From NCBI GenBank assembly GCA_900498245.1, contig LS998015.1, positions 1,331,181-1,343,212 on the forward strand: DNA of 12,032 bases, given 5' to 3'. This DNA is from Candidatus Zixiibacteriota bacterium. Lineage in GTDB: Bacteria; Zixibacteria; MSB-5A5; GN15; PGXB01. Within the stretch, counting starts at the first letter, position 1, and every line of letters starts with the position of its first letter. This document shows, piece by piece, positions 1 through 5,359 of the stretch. A program made the translations under genes and the position numbers. The notes beneath the pieces are model-generated. The model was not told the origin of the DNA and did no database searches. It saw only the letters and a program-made list of their open reading frames with translations.

Positions 1-23
1 GATACGGGGCAGAAAATGGGTAA

Positions 24-101
24 CCCACCGCTTGCGGTGGGCATCATGAAGCACCCCCAAACCCCAAAAGGCCACGCCGCCCATCCCGCAGTTTGGGGGT
101 G
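24..101. repeat. Pair of inverted repeats, repeat-element-like
   Basis: CCCACCGC (24-31) pairs with GCGGTGGG (34-41), an 8-base perfect arm with almost no loop. CACCCCCAAAC (52-62) pairs perfectly over 11 bases with GTTTGGGGGTG (91-101), enclosing a C-rich loop. No T-run follows either, so they do not look like standard intrinsic terminators. They resemble dispersed intergenic palindromic elements, but only one copy is in this window. Confidence 0.5.
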
Positions 102-128
102 GCACCCAAGGGGGCAGATAATAAAGAT

Positions 129-197
129 GTCGAAACCGCAGGGGTTTCGACCTACGAAGAAGGTGTCAAGCCCCAAGTAGGCTTGACCTACGAAGAA
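129..197 (+). repeat. Tandem hairpin repeat, two 36-base units with CTACGAAGAA tail
   Basis: Unit one has stem GTCGAAACC (129-137) with GGTTTCGAC (143-151), then CTACGAAGAA (152-161). Unit two has stem GTCAAGCC (165-172) with GGCTTGAC (180-187), then the same CTACGAAGAA (188-197). The tails are identical and 36 bases apart. The stem arms differ between units but stay fully paired, as expected if structure is kept. A third relative lies at 1190-1244. Confidence 0.65.
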
Positions 198-211
198 ACT
201 CAATATTCCAT

Positions 212-226
212 CAGGAGAGACTCCTG
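212..226. repeat. Small perfect hairpin
   Basis: CAGGAG (212-217) and CTCCTG (221-226) form a 6-base perfect stem with a 3-base loop AGA. It sits 15 bases after the second tandem hairpin and may belong to the same composite element. No T-run follows, so terminator function is doubtful. Confidence 0.4.
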
Positions 227-269
227 GCGGCGCAAAGGGAGGAAATTCGGACGGGACATGGAAATTATC

Positions 270-302
270 TTGACAAAAACGGACGATTTGTTATCTGTTA
301 AT
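270..302 (+). promoter_or_regulatory. Candidate sigma70-type promoter for the lipoprotein-DUF3795 pair
   Basis: A perfect TTGACA lies at 270-275. Possible -10 boxes are weak: TATCTG at 292-297 (16-base spacer) or GTTAAT at 297-302 (21-base spacer). The position, about 40 to 70 bases before the TTG start at 344, suits a short leader. The -35 match is strong and the -10 is not, so this is tentative. Confidence 0.4.
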
Positions 303-343
303 AGGTAGTTCAAAAAATTCCGACTCTGGGGAGAGATACAAGT

Positions 344-781
344 TTGCGACTATGGAGCACGATATTGGTCGCGGTCATGGTGATCGGGGGATTCGGATGC
401 GGCAACGGAGTTAAAGATTCGGCCCCGAAATATACGGTGACGATCGAGGACCATGCCACGAAACCGTATAAGTTTCCCGAAGGAATCTATTATGCCTATG
501 ATGTCCCGGCGCCCGGTCCGGGCAATTTTAACGCCGAGGATATCATCAAGAAGGCCGAGGACGCGGGGGTGCGGCTTCGCGACGCCTGGTTCAAAAACTG
601 CAACACGCCCTGCACCCCGCCGGGGGGGAATATAGCAATGCCGGCGAAGTTAAAGGCGGCGATCGTGGTCCGGGTCGAAAAAGAGGCGCCGGAACTTCTA
701 AAATTGGGATTTTCGCAGACGACGGAGCCGAATGTCGGGTGGTGCGCCTTCCGGGTCAGCCATTATCATTTTGAAGATTAG
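344..781 (+). CDS. Small predicted lipoprotein, function unknown
   Basis: This 145-residue protein is not recognised as a named family. The start is taken as TTG at 344 because a GGGGAG ribosome site lies about ten bases upstream and the frame then opens directly with a signal sequence. Residues 1-18 are a short basic N-region plus a hydrophobic core, ending in Gly-Phe-Gly before Cys19. That fits a lipoprotein signal peptide with an imperfect lipobox (Gly rather than Leu at -3). The mature part is about 125 residues, mixed alpha/beta in character, with Cys86 and Cys90 in a CNTPC motif and a further Cys134. No enzymatic motif is visible. The stop shares a base with the GTG start of the next gene, so the two are probably co-transcribed and translationally coupled. 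The envelope location is inferred from the signal peptide alone. Confidence 0.7.
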   Translation: MRLWSTILVAVMVIGGFGCGNGVKDSAPKYTVTIEDHATKPYKFPEGIYYAYDVPAPGPGNFNAEDIIKKAEDAGVRLRDAWFKNCNTPCTPPGGNIAMPAKLKAAIVVRVEKEAPELLKLGFSQTTEPNVGWCAFRVSHYHFED

Positions 782-1182
782 TGAAGAGGATGAAGGAAGC
801 GCTATTCGAATTGTCGATGATTGGACCGTGCGGGATGAATTGCGGGATCTGCCGGGCGCATCTGCGCGCGACCAATCGGTGTGTCGGGTGCCGTCATATC
901 AATGACGAGACGGCCAAGACGCGGATGAAATGCCGGATCCGTCTCTGCGACAAGCGCCGGGGGGAATATTGTTTCGACTGCGAGGAGTTTCCGTGCGACC
1001 GGCTGATACATCTGGACAAAAGGTATCGAACCCGTTACGGCATGAGCGAAATCGAGAATCTGGAGTTTATCCGGGATAAGGGGATAGACAAATTCCTGAA
1101 GAACGAGCGCAAGAAGTGGGTGAGTGCGGAGGGGGTGCGGTGTGTGCATGATGGGAAGATTTATACGATAAAATCCGGATAG
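781..1182 (+). CDS. DUF3795 family cysteine-rich protein
   Basis: This 133-residue cytoplasmic protein belongs to DUF3795, a small cysteine-rich family of unknown function. The hallmark N-terminal PCGMNCGIC motif (Cys17, Cys21, Cys24) is followed by CVGC (Cys34, Cys37), then Cys51, Cys56, Cys64, Cys67 and Cys72. After these comes the typical EEFPC...LDKRYRTRYGMS stretch. The spacing suggests zinc or iron-sulfur binding, which is inferred. From memory, many relatives end in a further Cys-rich knuckle; here only Cys121 remains around the conserved CVHDGK, so the C-terminal site looks reduced. GTG at 781 overlaps the preceding TAG by one base (TAGTG), indicating coupling. ATG at 790 and ATG at 817 are alternative starts that would still keep all the cysteines. 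Family assignment is firm; biochemical role is unknown. Confidence 0.85.
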   Translation: MKRMKEALFELSMIGPCGMNCGICRAHLRATNRCVGCRHINDETAKTRMKCRIRLCDKRRGEYCFDCEEFPCDRLIHLDKRYRTRYGMSEIENLEFIRDKGIDKFLKNERKKWVSAEGVRCVHDGKIYTIKSG

Positions 1183-1189
1183 AGAAGAC

Positions 1190-1244
1190 GTCGAAACCCC
1201 GTCGTCCGGCAGGAGCCGAACTCGGGGGATTTCGACCTACAAAG
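1190..1244 (+). repeat. Third copy of the hairpin repeat, with inner stem-loop
   Basis: GTCGAAACCCC (1190-1200) pairs with GGGGATTTCGAC (1225-1236) through one bulged A. It encloses a second stem CGGC-AGGA-GCCG (1207-1218). The outer stem is followed by CTACAAAG, matching the CTACGAAG tail of the copies at 129-197. It lies between two convergent genes and could terminate transcription from either side, but there is no T-run. Confidence 0.6.
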
Positions 1245-1263
1245 TTTAGAAATCACGCTTTGG

Positions 1264-1755
1264 TCAGAAGGACCAGTTGACGATGGGGAAGACGGGGAAG
1301 GCGCCGCCTTCTTTGATGATGTTCACCAGTCCGATCTGCAGGCCCTTGAGTTTGCGGGCGTAATTCACAAAGCCAAGTTGGAGGCCGTTCGCGTAATAGG
1401 CGTGGTTGACAAATCCCCACTGTAAACCCTCGAAATTTCCCTGCACGATATTTATGGCGTTCCCCTGCCAACCGCTGAAATCGGCGTCGGAGAGCCCAAC
1501 CAGTCCGAACTGCACGCCGGTCGATTTACCGCTGGTGGTATGATTGACCAGGCCCCAGTCGAAACCGGTGATGCTGGTGTTTTTGCCGTAGATGAGGCTC
1601 AAGCGGATACCGGAGACGGCGTCGGTCGCGGGGTACAACTGAATCGGGGAGATGAGCGCCAACTGGATGGGGCGGTCTTTCGCGGCGACGGGGGAGATTG
1701 CTATCATAATGGCCATAGCACTAAGGGCCAATATAGTCCATAATTTCCTGGTCAT
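1264..1755 (-). CDS. Secreted GLQxGxVN-repeat surface protein (LA_2272-like)
   Basis: This is a 163-residue secreted protein. The start at 1755 is chosen because AAGGAGG (1761-1767) sits five bases upstream. An in-frame ATG at 1797 lacks such a site and would bury the signal peptide. Residues 1 to about 25 form a signal peptide (basic start, hydrophobic core, Ala-rich end before KDRP). The rest carries short repeats of about 14-16 residues: GFDWGLVN, GVQFGLVG, GLQWGFVN, GLQLGFVN and GLQIGLVN, the last three exactly 14 residues apart. This pattern is typical of proteins annotated as LA_2272-type surface repeat proteins, whose function is unknown. Repeats of alternating small, hydrophobic and polar residues suggest stacked beta structure. 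It has its own promoter, so it is probably not in an operon with the gene upstream. The family name is from pattern memory. Confidence 0.75.
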   Translation of the reverse strand: MTRKLWTILALSAMAIMIAISPVAAKDRPIQLALISPIQLYPATDAVSGIRLSLIYGKNTSITGFDWGLVNHTTSGKSTGVQFGLVGLSDADFSGWQGNAINIVQGNFEGLQWGFVNHAYYANGLQLGFVNYARKLKGLQIGLVNIIKEGGAFPVFPIVNWSF

Positions 1756-1805
1756 TTTTGCCTCCTTAATTATGCTTAATGGAACAGGCGTTGCCACGCT
1801 GATAG

Positions 1806-1834
1806 ATTATACGTCAGTTTTATGCCGGGCACAA
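1806..1834 (-). promoter_or_regulatory. Sigma70-type promoter for the GLQxGxVN-repeat gene
   Basis: Reading the minus strand, TTGTGC (1834-1829) is followed after exactly 17 bases by a perfect TATAAT (1811-1806). This predicts transcription starting near 1799 and a leader of about 45 bases before the start codon at 1755. The -35 box matches consensus at only three positions; the -10 and spacing are ideal. Confidence 0.6.
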
Positions 1835-1897
1835 GACAAAGAGGGGTGAACATAGACGGCGGACGGAGAGGTTTGCCGGGTATAAAATCAGCGATCG

Positions 1898-1917
1898 GGC
1901 AGATGTGGACATCTGCC
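1898..1917. repeat. Perfect palindromic hairpin between the two envelope genes
   Basis: GGCAGATGT (1898-1906) and ACATCTGCC (1909-1917) are perfect complements separated by GG; as RNA, seven or eight pairs with a tetraloop are realistic. It lies 24 bases past the stop of the beta-barrel gene, on its 3' side. That fits a terminator-like or transcript-protecting role, although no T-run follows. It could also be a dispersed palindromic repeat. Confidence 0.45.
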
Positions 1918-1940
1918 GCGCACAATATGGGGCGGATCGG

Positions 1941-2705
1941 CTACATACGGGTGTAGATGCGGAGCGCCGCGCCGATGGTCAGGTATTTGGGACGGTAACC
2001 GGAGCCGGCAAATTCCCAACTGTTTTGCGAGGCCAGAGCGACCATGTTGCGCCCGTTGGGGTCCTGCCAGATTTTAAATTCCGCGCCGAAGTTCATCGCC
2101 ACGCCGACATTCAATTCGGTTTTGGTGTCGTAATAATCGAGGGTCTGGGAAATCATACCGACACCGAGACCAAGCCCGAGATAGGGGGTCCAGCCGACGG
2201 TCTCCAGGTCATAAAACTGGTAATTGCTGTTGAAGCGGAGTTCGTACTGGTTGAAGTGCGGTTTGGGATAGTCGGGGTAATCGAAGACGATCGCCTCGTT
2301 GCTCCGGGGAATATAGATCGTGTCTTTGATGCGAAGGTGCGAGTATTGAAAACCCATGGAGTTGTACCAGTGTCCCATGCGGACGATGCCGAGCGTTATG
2401 CCGAGGGTGTAGGATGATTTATAGACATCGTCGGCGTTAATATTGATCGGCCAGTAAGCGTTGTGGAAGTCGATATCGCCGAGATGATTGATGGTGCCGG
2501 TCGGAATGGCGGCGGAATTATATATCTCGAACACGCCGAGGCGTTTCGGAGTGCGGGCGATGCCTTCGGCGATCGGCCGGGGATAATACCCGGTGGAGCG
2601 CGGTCTTTCGCGGCGGCCGTTTTCGCGTTCGATGGCGCCGGCCGTGGAAGCGATCAGGGCGAAGGTCGCAACCGTCAGACAGATTCGCAGGGTTCGTGCA
2701 GGCAT
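1941..2705 (-). CDS. Outer-membrane beta-barrel protein, function unknown
   Basis: The protein has 254 residues. The start at 2705 has AAGGAGGA (2711-2718) five bases upstream and opens with a signal peptide (residues 1 to about 24, ending STAGA before IEREN). The longer in-frame start at 2798 lacks a comparable site. After a basic, disordered-looking stretch (about residues 25-45), the chain shows alternating polar and hydrophobic strands with many aromatic residues, for example QYELRFNSNYQFYDLE and TPYLGLGLGVGM. The final strand YLTIGAALRIYTRM resembles the C-terminal strand of barrel porins. This supports an 8- to 10-strand outer-membrane barrel of the OmpA/OprF-like or PF13505 type; strand number was not computed. 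There is no enzymatic signature. It faces away from the regulator gene at 2965 across a shared 259-base upstream region. Confidence 0.7.
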   Translation of the reverse strand: MPARTLRICLTVATFALIASTAGAIERENGRRERPRSTGYYPRPIAEGIARTPKRLGVFEIYNSAAIPTGTINHLGDIDFHNAYWPININADDVYKSSYTLGITLGIVRMGHWYNSMGFQYSHLRIKDTIYIPRSNEAIVFDYPDYPKPHFNQYELRFNSNYQFYDLETVGWTPYLGLGLGVGMISQTLDYYDTKTELNVGVAMNFGAEFKIWQDPNGRNMVALASQNSWEFAGSGYRPKYLTIGAALRIYTRM

Positions 2706-2800
2706 GTTTTTCCTCCTTGCCTTATGTTTAGGGTCCGCCAGCAAAATAGCTATGACCAGAGGTTCCATTCCCAACGGGGGACCGGGCGGATATGTCATAG

Positions 2801-2806
2801 TTTTAT
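2801..2806 (-). promoter_or_regulatory. Possible -10 box for the beta-barrel gene
   Basis: On the minus strand TATAAA (2806-2801) is preceded directly by TG, about 95 bases upstream of the start at 2705. No good -35 hexamer is found at 15-18 bases, so it would need an extended -10 or an activator. Confidence 0.25.
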
Positions 2807-2903
2807 ACAGGTGGGGTAAAGATTCGGTTCCGAAGCGGGAAATTTGCGAACGGAATGGCGGAAATGCCGGCGCAAGGGTTATCGGGCCAACGGGTTAAGA
2901 TAT

Positions 2904-2933
2904 TTGAAAAAAGACCGATTAAGCCATTATATA
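2904..2933 (+). promoter_or_regulatory. Sigma70-type promoter for the first double-receiver regulator
   Basis: TTGAAA (2904-2909) is followed by TATATA (2928-2933) with an 18-base spacer, or TTATAT (2927-2932) with 17. The predicted transcript would begin near 2940, giving a leader of about 25 bases before the ATG at 2965. An inverted repeat with one arm in the spacer (2911-2918) and the other just before the start codon overlaps this promoter. Confidence 0.5.
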
Positions 2934-2962
2934 TCGGGAATTTAGGGGGAAATGTCGGTCTT
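2911..2962. promoter_or_regulatory. Inverted repeat spanning promoter and leader of first regulator
   Basis: AAGACCGA (2911-2918) is the exact complement of TCGGTCTT (2955-2962), which ends two bases before the start codon at 2965. The purine-rich ribosome site AGGGGGA (2944-2950) lies in the loop. The left arm can alternatively pair CCGAT (2915-2919) with ATCGG (2933-2937). It could be a split operator or an RNA fold; if transcription starts near 2940 only the operator reading works. Confidence 0.35.
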
Positions 2963-2964
2963 AA

Positions 2965-3735
2965 ATGAAAATACTGATGATTGGCAATGACCTGGGGGCG
3001 TTTGAGACTTTGTCCCGACAGATTGTCTCGGCCGGGCATGAAGCGGTTAAAATTCCATCATGCACAAGCGGCGTCAGAAAGCTTAAAAGCGAGCAGTCGT
3101 TCGATGCTGTCATAGTCGACGCCGATTTGCCCGGAAAAGAGGTGCTGAGATTTCTCCGTGCGGTCCGAAATGATCAAAGTCTTGCCGATTTTCCCGTCAT
3201 AACGGCAGGCGAGGCGCATTCCGAACAGAATGTGGTGGCCTATCATGATCTGAGGGTTAACGATATTCTCGTCTATCCGGTGTCGCCGGCGACTCTGGAA
3301 GCCAAACTGGCGCGAATTAAGGGGGAAGGAAAAAGGACGGTTCTTATTGTCGATGATGAACCGTATGTGGCGGAGACGATCGCGGAAATGCTGGGGGCAC
3401 AGAGGTACCGCACCATAATCGCCCGTTCCGGCGAAGAGGCGCTTCATATCTTGCAGGAAATGGCGGTGCATGCGCTGGTTACCGATATTATGATGCCGCA
3501 TGTGACCGGAATCGACCTTCTCAAGGTCGTGAAAGCCAACTATCCCCATATTCCGGTAATCATGATTACGGCTCATTTCGGCAAGTATCGGCCGCGCGAC
3601 GCCATCAACCTCGGGGCCGACGGCTTTTTCGCCAAACCGTTTCACGACACGGAACTGATCTACACTCTTCAATCGCTTCTGGAGCAGTATCGACCGCTCC
3701 AGTTTAACCTGAGCCATCAGGATCCGGAAAAATAG
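2965..3735 (+). CDS. Double receiver-domain response regulator (first paralog)
   Basis: This 256-residue cytoplasmic signalling protein is made of two receiver (REC) domains and nothing else. The second domain, about residues 124-245, is canonical: acidic pair Asp130-Asp131, phosphoacceptor Asp174 in LVTDIMMP, Thr202 in MITA and Lys224 in AKPF. The first, about residues 1-118, keeps Asp52 in VIVDAD. It has Asn8-Asp9 in place of the acidic pair, and Tyr104 in VYPV where the invariant Lys should be, so it is probably a pseudo-receiver that is poorly phosphorylated. There is no DNA-binding, GGDEF, HD or kinase output domain, so action through protein contacts or phosphotransfer is likely. ATG at 2965 is preceded by AGGGGGA, about 14 bases away, a long spacing. 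The next gene is a gapless full-length paralog. No sensor kinase is adjacent. Confidence 0.85.
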   Translation: MKILMIGNDLGAFETLSRQIVSAGHEAVKIPSCTSGVRKLKSEQSFDAVIVDADLPGKEVLRFLRAVRNDQSLADFPVITAGEAHSEQNVVAYHDLRVNDILVYPVSPATLEAKLARIKGEGKRTVLIVDDEPYVAETIAEMLGAQRYRTIIARSGEEALHILQEMAVHALVTDIMMPHVTGIDLLKVVKANYPHIPVIMITAHFGKYRPRDAINLGADGFFAKPFHDTELIYTLQSLLEQYRPLQFNLSHQDPEK

Positions 3736-3936
3736 CCGGAATCTATCAATACCAATAGAAATATCGCGGTAATCAAGAGGGCGACCCTGATCCTTATAGT
3801 TGCAAGACAATGACTTATGTCGACCGATGTTGATAGCATACACCGCGGAAGTTTCAAGATAAGGGGATTCAATTAAATAGGGAATAGGCCGACATAGGAG
3901 TAGAAGGCAAAAAATTTTAGACAAGGACAGACAGCA
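3736..3936. other. Intergenic gap between the two receiver paralogs
   Basis: This 201-base gap contains no terminator hairpin with a T-run and no promoter I would call. AT-rich elements such as TTGATA (3830-3835) lack a well-spaced -10 partner. An AAGGA ribosome site (3923-3927) serves the second paralog. The two genes may be read from one transcript. Confidence 0.4.
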
Positions 3937-4704
3937 TTGAAAATACTTCTGGTAGCCAATGATTCCGGCGCCTGTGAAACATTTAAGGGACAACTGGAAT
4001 CAGCCAAGCATGAAATAGTCAAGACTCCGATCTGCACCCAGGGATTCAAGCGGCTCGAAAGTGACACCGCAATCGATCTCATAATCATTGACGTGGACTC
4101 GGCCGAGGAGTGCGGACTTAATTTGCTGCGCGCGATTCGACAGGATCAGCGCTTTATTTTCTTCCCGGTATTGATGGCGGGGAAATCGTTTTCGGAACAA
4201 AACGTAGTATCATACCATAAATGGGGCGTCAATGACATTCTGGTTTATCCTGTCTCCCAGGTTACGCTGGAAGCAAAATTGACGAGGATCGAACGGGAAG
4301 GAAAGAAAACCGTCCTGATAGTCGATGATGAACCGATGATAGCCGAAATTTTGTCGGATATGCTGACGGCACAGAGATTCCGGACAGTGACGGCGGCTTC
4401 GGGCGAGGAGGCGCTGGAAATTTTGCGGAACCGTGTTATTCATGCTCTGGTGACCGATATAATGATGCCGAAAATCAGCGGTATCGATCTTTTAAGAGTG
4501 GTCAAGAGCAATTACACGCATATTCCCGTTGTCATGATAACGGGGCAGTACGGACGGTATAAGCCGCAGGATGCGATAACACTGGGGGCGGACGGTTTTT
4601 TTGCCAAGCCGTTTCATAATACCGAATTAATATTCACGTTGCGCTCGCTTCTGGCGCAATATCATTCATTGCAGTCGCAACCGGCCAGACCGGCGACTCA
4701 ATAA
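3937..4704 (+). CDS. Double receiver-domain response regulator (second paralog)
   Basis: This protein is 255 residues long and aligns with its upstream neighbour without gaps; I count roughly 60% identity by eye. The start is TTG at 3937, nine bases after AAGGA, chosen because it aligns exactly with the Met-Lys-Ile-Leu start of the paralog; no ATG is available nearby. The C-terminal receiver is intact (Asp130, Asp131, Asp174, Thr202, Lys224). The N-terminal receiver shows the same defects as its sister: Asn8-Asp9 instead of two acids, and Tyr104 instead of Lys. The N-terminal third has diverged most, while the block SEQNVV to TLEAK in the pseudo-receiver (about 86-114) is almost unchanged, suggesting a preserved contact surface. 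The pair arose by tandem duplication. A strong terminator follows directly. Confidence 0.85.
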   Translation: MKILLVANDSGACETFKGQLESAKHEIVKTPICTQGFKRLESDTAIDLIIIDVDSAEECGLNLLRAIRQDQRFIFFPVLMAGKSFSEQNVVSYHKWGVNDILVYPVSQVTLEAKLTRIEREGKKTVLIVDDEPMIAEILSDMLTAQRFRTVTAASGEEALEILRNRVIHALVTDIMMPKISGIDLLRVVKSNYTHIPVVMITGQYGRYKPQDAITLGADGFFAKPFHNTELIFTLRSLLAQYHSLQSQPARPATQ

Positions 4705-4709
4705 AATTG

Positions 4710-4740
4710 AAGGCGGGATATCCGATCCCGCCTTTTTTCT
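4710..4740 (+). terminator. Strong intrinsic terminator after the receiver pair
   Basis: AAGGCGGGAT (4710-4719) pairs with ATCCCGCCTT (4725-4734), a 10-base GC-rich stem with a 5-base loop, running into a T-run (4733-4738). It begins six bases after the stop codon of the second receiver gene. It may also stop the Met-rich gene arriving from the other strand, where a weaker T-rich stretch follows the same stem. Confidence 0.9.
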
Positions 4741-4777
4741 TTCCGGAGAGGAATTAATTTCGGACGGACGCCGAGAT

Positions 4778-5173
4778 TCAGCGCCGGGGCGAACCGTTCG
4801 ACGCCGTGCTGTCACCGGAATAATTGCCCCCCATCATACCGCCGCCCATCATGGAACCATGGGCGCCACCCATCATACCCTGTCCCATCATGCCGGAGCC
4901 CATCATCATCGACATCATCTGATTCCACATATTGCCCTGGGACATCATATTGTTTTGCCAGGCATTCATCATCTGATAATGCTGTCTCATAGCGGATTTC
5001 AACTGGGTCATGTTCTGCATCTGCATCATGTTGCCGTAGTTCCGGCTGAGGGAATCGAAGCCCTGTGACATCATCTTATAATGATTGTCCATATTATTCA
5101 TCATCTGGTTGAAATTTCCCTGATTCCCCATCATGCCCATCGATCCCATCATCGACATGGCCCGGTTCCACAT
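4778..5173 (-). CDS. Met-rich protein, distal half of an interrupted gene
   Basis: This 131-residue open frame is about one quarter methionine (MM pairs, SMMM and GGGMMGG motifs) and rich in Asn, Gln and Gly. It has no signal peptide of its own. It lies in the same frame as the gene upstream, separated from it only by a TAA and three sense codons. Residues 20-97 repeat, without gaps, the region formed by the end of the upstream protein plus the first residues here. It therefore looks like the C-terminal half of one protein broken by a nonsense change. Independent translation is possible: AGGGA (5177-5181) lies three bases before the ATG, close to the upstream stop, so reinitiation could occur. 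If made alone it would stay in the cytoplasm. Met clusters of this kind can bind Cu(I) or Ag(I); that role is inferred. Confidence 0.6.
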   Translation of the reverse strand: MWNRAMSMMGSMGMMGNQGNFNQMMNNMDNHYKMMSQGFDSLSRNYGNMMQMQNMTQLKSAMRQHYQMMNAWQNNMMSQGNMWNQMMSMMMGSGMMGQGMMGGAHGSMMGGGMMGGNYSGDSTASNGSPRR

Positions 5174-5359
5174 ATTTCCCTGTTACATCATATTGTCGGC
5201 CATGGTCGCCATCATGACCCTGTACTGCTGCATCGCCTTATGCAGTTTGTTCATGCTGTTAAGCGACATCATCCGGCCGTAATTCTGCTTGAGAGAATCG
5301 TAGTCGCGCGACATCATCTGATAATGACTATTCATATTGTTCATAATAGTCGAAAAATC
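4883..5359 (-). repeat. Tandem internal duplication (about 78 codons per unit) in the Met-rich gene
   Basis: Unit one (5359 to 5126) begins at Asp45 of the upstream frame and runs through the TAA. Unit two (5116 to 4883) begins at Asn20 of the downstream frame. The protein units align without gaps over 78 positions, with shared anchors such as MNNM..HY.MMS, DSL..NYG.MM and NMM.QGNMWN. The only position that cannot be aligned to a residue is the TAA, which matches a Ser codon (TCC) in unit two. Confidence 0.75.

Larger units (their letters stand above)
1..343. other. Intergenic region rich in hairpin repeats, no convincing gene
   Basis: No reading frame here looks like a real gene. The open frames run straight through inverted repeats and have no ribosome site or recognisable product. 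The region holds a short perfect hairpin (24-41), a longer inverted repeat (52-62 with 91-101), two tandem hairpins with a shared tail (129-197), a small hairpin CAGGAG-AGA-CTCCTG (212-226) and a promoter-like TTGACA (270-275). It ends in the leader of the lipoprotein gene, with a GGGGAG ribosome site near 328-333. Confidence 0.7.

Noticed and set aside
129-197. CRISPR-like tandem repeat
   Set aside because: Only two units, with variable palindromic stems and no spacer-repeat pattern or cas genes; it fits a palindromic element better.
93-308. 71-codon plus-strand frame, and another open frame from base 1 to 180
   Set aside because: Both run through the inverted repeats, lack a ribosome site and encode no recognisable protein; their openness comes from the repeat sequence.
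1756-1797. Upstream start at 1797 for the GLQxGxVN-repeat gene
   Set aside because: AAGGAGG sits directly before the ATG at 1755 and the signal peptide starts there; the longer version would overlap the ribosome site.
2706-2798. Upstream start at 2798 for the beta-barrel gene
   Set aside because: AAGGAGGA before the ATG at 2705 and the signal peptide at that point decide the shorter start.
2952-2990. 12-codon leader frame overlapping the start of the first receiver gene
   Set aside because: The purine run is only two bases from its ATG, too close for a good ribosome site, and nothing else supports translation.
3058-3993. 311-codon minus-strand frame opposite the first receiver gene
   Set aside because: It is antisense to a clear receiver protein, ignores its domain borders and resembles no protein; a shadow frame.
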